Origin: an uncultured Collinsella sp.
Lineage (GTDB): Bacteria; Actinomycetota; Coriobacteriia; Coriobacteriales; Coriobacteriaceae
DNA: 8,493 nt
Assembly (NCBI GenBank): GCA_958419975.1
Contig: CATZIG010000076.1
Location: 1-8,493 of the forward strand
Reading direction: 5' to 3'
The notes beneath the pieces were generated by a model. It had not been told where the DNA came from, made no database searches, and saw only the letters and a list, made by a program, of their open reading frames with translations. Position 1 is the stretch's first letter. Each line of letters starts with the position of its first letter. Below, in pieces: positions 7,001 to 8,493 of this stretch. The position numbers and the translations under genes are program-made.

Positions 7001-8407
7001 GAGACCACAGACGGTTGTGGCTGCGCGTCGTACGCCGTGATCGGCCAGTCCATCGCGGGTTGGGGCGTTATGTCGCCAGATGCCACAGTACCCCACGCGG
7101 TGCCGTGGCCGCAGCACACGGGCTTTTTGGCAACCGTCAACGAGCAACTGCAGCATATTACTTGGACGCGAGGCGCATCGGCATTTGCAACGCAGCCCGT
7201 GGGCGCCGCAGGCTGTGGCCCGGCATCGTTTAGCGTAAGCAACAACGGCAGGTGCGTGCTCTATGTAGAGAACACCGATGGCAAGGTGGGACAAACCTAC
7301 GACGAAGAAGGCAACCCAGTAGCAGTGATGGGCAAGCACTTCCGCATCTTCGCCAGCACCTTGGCAGGCGATCTGTTCACAGAGCCGTTCGTGATGTGCG
7401 AGCTGGACCATCCCGTCGATCAGATAACGACATTTTTGACGTCGGGAGGCATGCTCTCCGCGCTCGCCACGCACATTGTGAGCGCGGAAAAGAGCGAGGC
7501 AGAGCTGCACGGCATCGAAGTGCCCTTGGTGGCGTGTGCCACTCCGACGGGCGCGGTCGCTACCTCGGGCGCGGTGGTGCCCGGAGCGGCAGGCGAATCC
7601 TTCATGGTCACGGTGCGAAACGACGGCAACACCTTGCTGACCGCCGGAACGATCGATCTGTACCGAGAGGGCTCCAGCCAGCCGTTCTCCAGCGCATCCA
7701 TCGGATTCGGAGTGAGCGCACGTATGGCTTCGATCTACGATCCAGAGCTTGCCGAGGACGCTTCGGACAACGATATGGCACGCGTGAAATATGCACTCGA
7801 GACGCTGGGCGCACGTTTTGCAACGCACCCGCTGGTAGCCGACAACGGCAACGCCGTGCTGGCACCGGGTTGCACGGCACAGTTCCGCATGAGCTTTGCC
7901 ATCCCCGAGAGTTGGAGCGACGATGTGGGCAAACGCGTAACGCTGTATGCGAAGGCGCGTAATCTGGTGGCGCTCGATCCCGTAACGCTCGAGGAAATTC
8001 GACCAGGCGCAAACTCGGCGCTGGGTGCCGTACTGCACGAGCTTCATGTGCCCGACGCGGCATGCGAGCGCTCGGAAGTTCAGATCGGCGTATGCGACAG
8101 CGCGGATACGACAGGACTTCACGACGCCCCGATGACAGCAGACGGCGATGGTGGCTCGAGTGGCGGCGGTACTGACGAGGGCGGCGGCGCGGGCGGAAGC
8201 AGGTCCGGCAGTGGCAAGGACCACGGCAATAACAAGCGCTCCGGAAAAGCGGGCGCGCTTGCGGGCACGGGCGATGCCAACGCTCCCCTTACGGCAGCCG
8301 CTGCAGCACTCGCCGCGGCAGGCGCCGGCCTCGTCGCCTACAGCGCCCGCCGCACGGCGCTCGAAAAAGATACCGCCAATGAGGGCAATTCGGATAGGCC
8401 TCGCTAG
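4039..8407 (+). CDS. Giant sortase-anchored surface protein, frameshifted at the signal peptide
   Basis: A cell-wall protein of about 1455 residues once one frame change is allowed. The ATG at 4039, with GGGAG 6 nt upstream, encodes a Tat-like signal peptide (DRRSLLVAGASS, cleavage likely after ANA or AYA). That frame ends at 4171-4173; the body continues in the next frame from C-run 4142-4147. In joined numbering: residues 53-143 resemble a carboxypeptidase-regulatory/Cna-B-like beta domain (VDVANKNTPITGAQVTL, DEGTAIFEV); 158-290 beta-rich; 308-618 an unclassified stretch rich in Gly and aromatics; 638-1168 short strand repeats, possibly propeller-like; 1168-1338 CARDB-like (FMVTVRNDGNTLLTAG); 1368-1406 Gly/Ser linker; LAGTG at 1407-1411, hydrophobic helix, basic tail. 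It probably binds a host, glycan or cell partner, but no catalytic motif is visible. Without the shift, a GTG at 3974 gives an intact frame without a signal peptide. Confidence 0.8.
4142..4147 (+). other. C6 tract at the frame change between signal peptide and body
   Basis: Six consecutive C. The upstream frame reads the signal peptide and then stops at 4171-4173; the downstream frame is open to 8407. Five C would give ...LPFAPAEAYADEDDPFK, with a good signal-peptidase site (AYA) followed by an acidic mature start. It may be a sequencing or assembly error, a slippage-prone on/off site, or a true mutation. Confidence 0.65.
8258..8404 (+). other. LAGTG cell-wall sorting signal
   Basis: The protein's last 49 residues: LAGTG-D, an Ala/Leu-rich hydrophobic helix of about 20 residues (APLTAAAAALAAAGAGLVAY), then a basic start to the tail (SARR). 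This is the three-part layout of sortase substrates. The Ala at position 2 in place of Pro is typical of class E sortase substrates in GC-rich actinobacteria. A Gly/Ser-rich spacer precedes it, as expected for reaching through the wall. No sortase gene is in the window. Confidence 0.75.
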
Positions 8408-8456
8408 CTCCTAGTTATCTTTGTGAGAGACGCCAACTCGGCTCATCGAACATCAG

Positions 8457-8490
8457 AACCACCCTTAAAAAGGGTGGTTTGCTCTTAGGG
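8457..8490 (+). terminator. Intrinsic terminator after the surface-protein gene
   Basis: A perfect 10-bp stem, AACCACCCTT (8457-8466) with AAGGGTGGTT (8470-8479), and a 3-nt loop, followed by a short T-containing tail (TTTGCTCTT). It lies 50 nt after the stop codon. The T tract is broken by GC, so termination may be incomplete, but nothing else in the sequence competes. The hairpin is symmetrical and could also serve a gene arriving from the right. Confidence 0.8.
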
Positions 8491-8493
8491 TAT

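Noticed and set aside
6323..8224. Long open frame (633 codons) antisense to the surface-protein gene
   Set aside because: It mirrors a GC-rich gene, has a His/Arg/Cys-heavy composition typical of shadow frames and no ribosome binding site. The sense frame has a sorting signal and clear domain style.
1..8493. CRISPR arrays, tRNA or rRNA genes, replication origins, retron or phage modules
   Set aside because: No regularly spaced long repeats, cloverleaf-like or rRNA-like sequence, reverse transcriptase, integrase or capsid-type proteins were seen on either strand.

Overview
The window looks like chromosomal DNA of a GC-rich, Gram-positive gut actinobacterium of the class Coriobacteriia, probably Collinsella or a close relative. 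This rests on high-GC coding with strong G/C third positions, a LuxR-type regulator with the 'ITYRF..GWRRIHNP' block that I associate with this class, a PadR/HAAS-type operon, and a very large cell-wall protein ending in an LAxTG-like sorting signal. The taxonomic call is inference from protein style; no RNA gene or housekeeping marker is present.

Layout from left to right. Positions 1-142 are clearly AT-richer than the rest and hold an open reading frame on the minus strand that runs off the left edge. From 211 a small plus-strand operon starts: a two-helix membrane protein with a YyaB-like PH domain, then a second gene cut off after about 30 codons. The cut falls at 772-820, which encodes only the last 15 or so residues of an IS3-family transposase. 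On the other side of this scar lies the 3' end of a minus-strand operon whose last gene, an ABC-transporter ATPase, is also cut off soon after its Walker A motif. Two broken genes flanking an IS scrap suggest IS insertion followed by deletion. Upstream of the ATPase the operon reads, in transcription order, padR, a HAAS/DUF1700-type membrane protein (14-nt overlap with padR), a 93-residue single-pass membrane protein, and the ATPase fragment. A promoter with overlapping TATAC repeats precedes padR and is the likely site of PadR autoregulation.

The right half is a second unit on the plus strand: a LuxR-type regulator (334 aa) followed after 156 bp by a gene for a surface protein of about 1455 aa, closed by a strong hairpin terminator near the right edge. 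The surface protein has a Tat-like signal peptide, a carboxypeptidase-regulatory/Cna-B-like domain, a long central part I cannot classify, a possible beta-propeller-like stretch, a CARDB-like domain, a Gly/Ser linker and an LAGTG sorting signal. Its signal peptide and body are in different frames, separated by a run of six C; one C fewer restores a single continuous protein. The most interesting items are this frameshift at the secretion signal, the regulator/surface-protein pairing, and the IS-scarred junction. I found no CRISPR array, RNA gene, origin or phage module.
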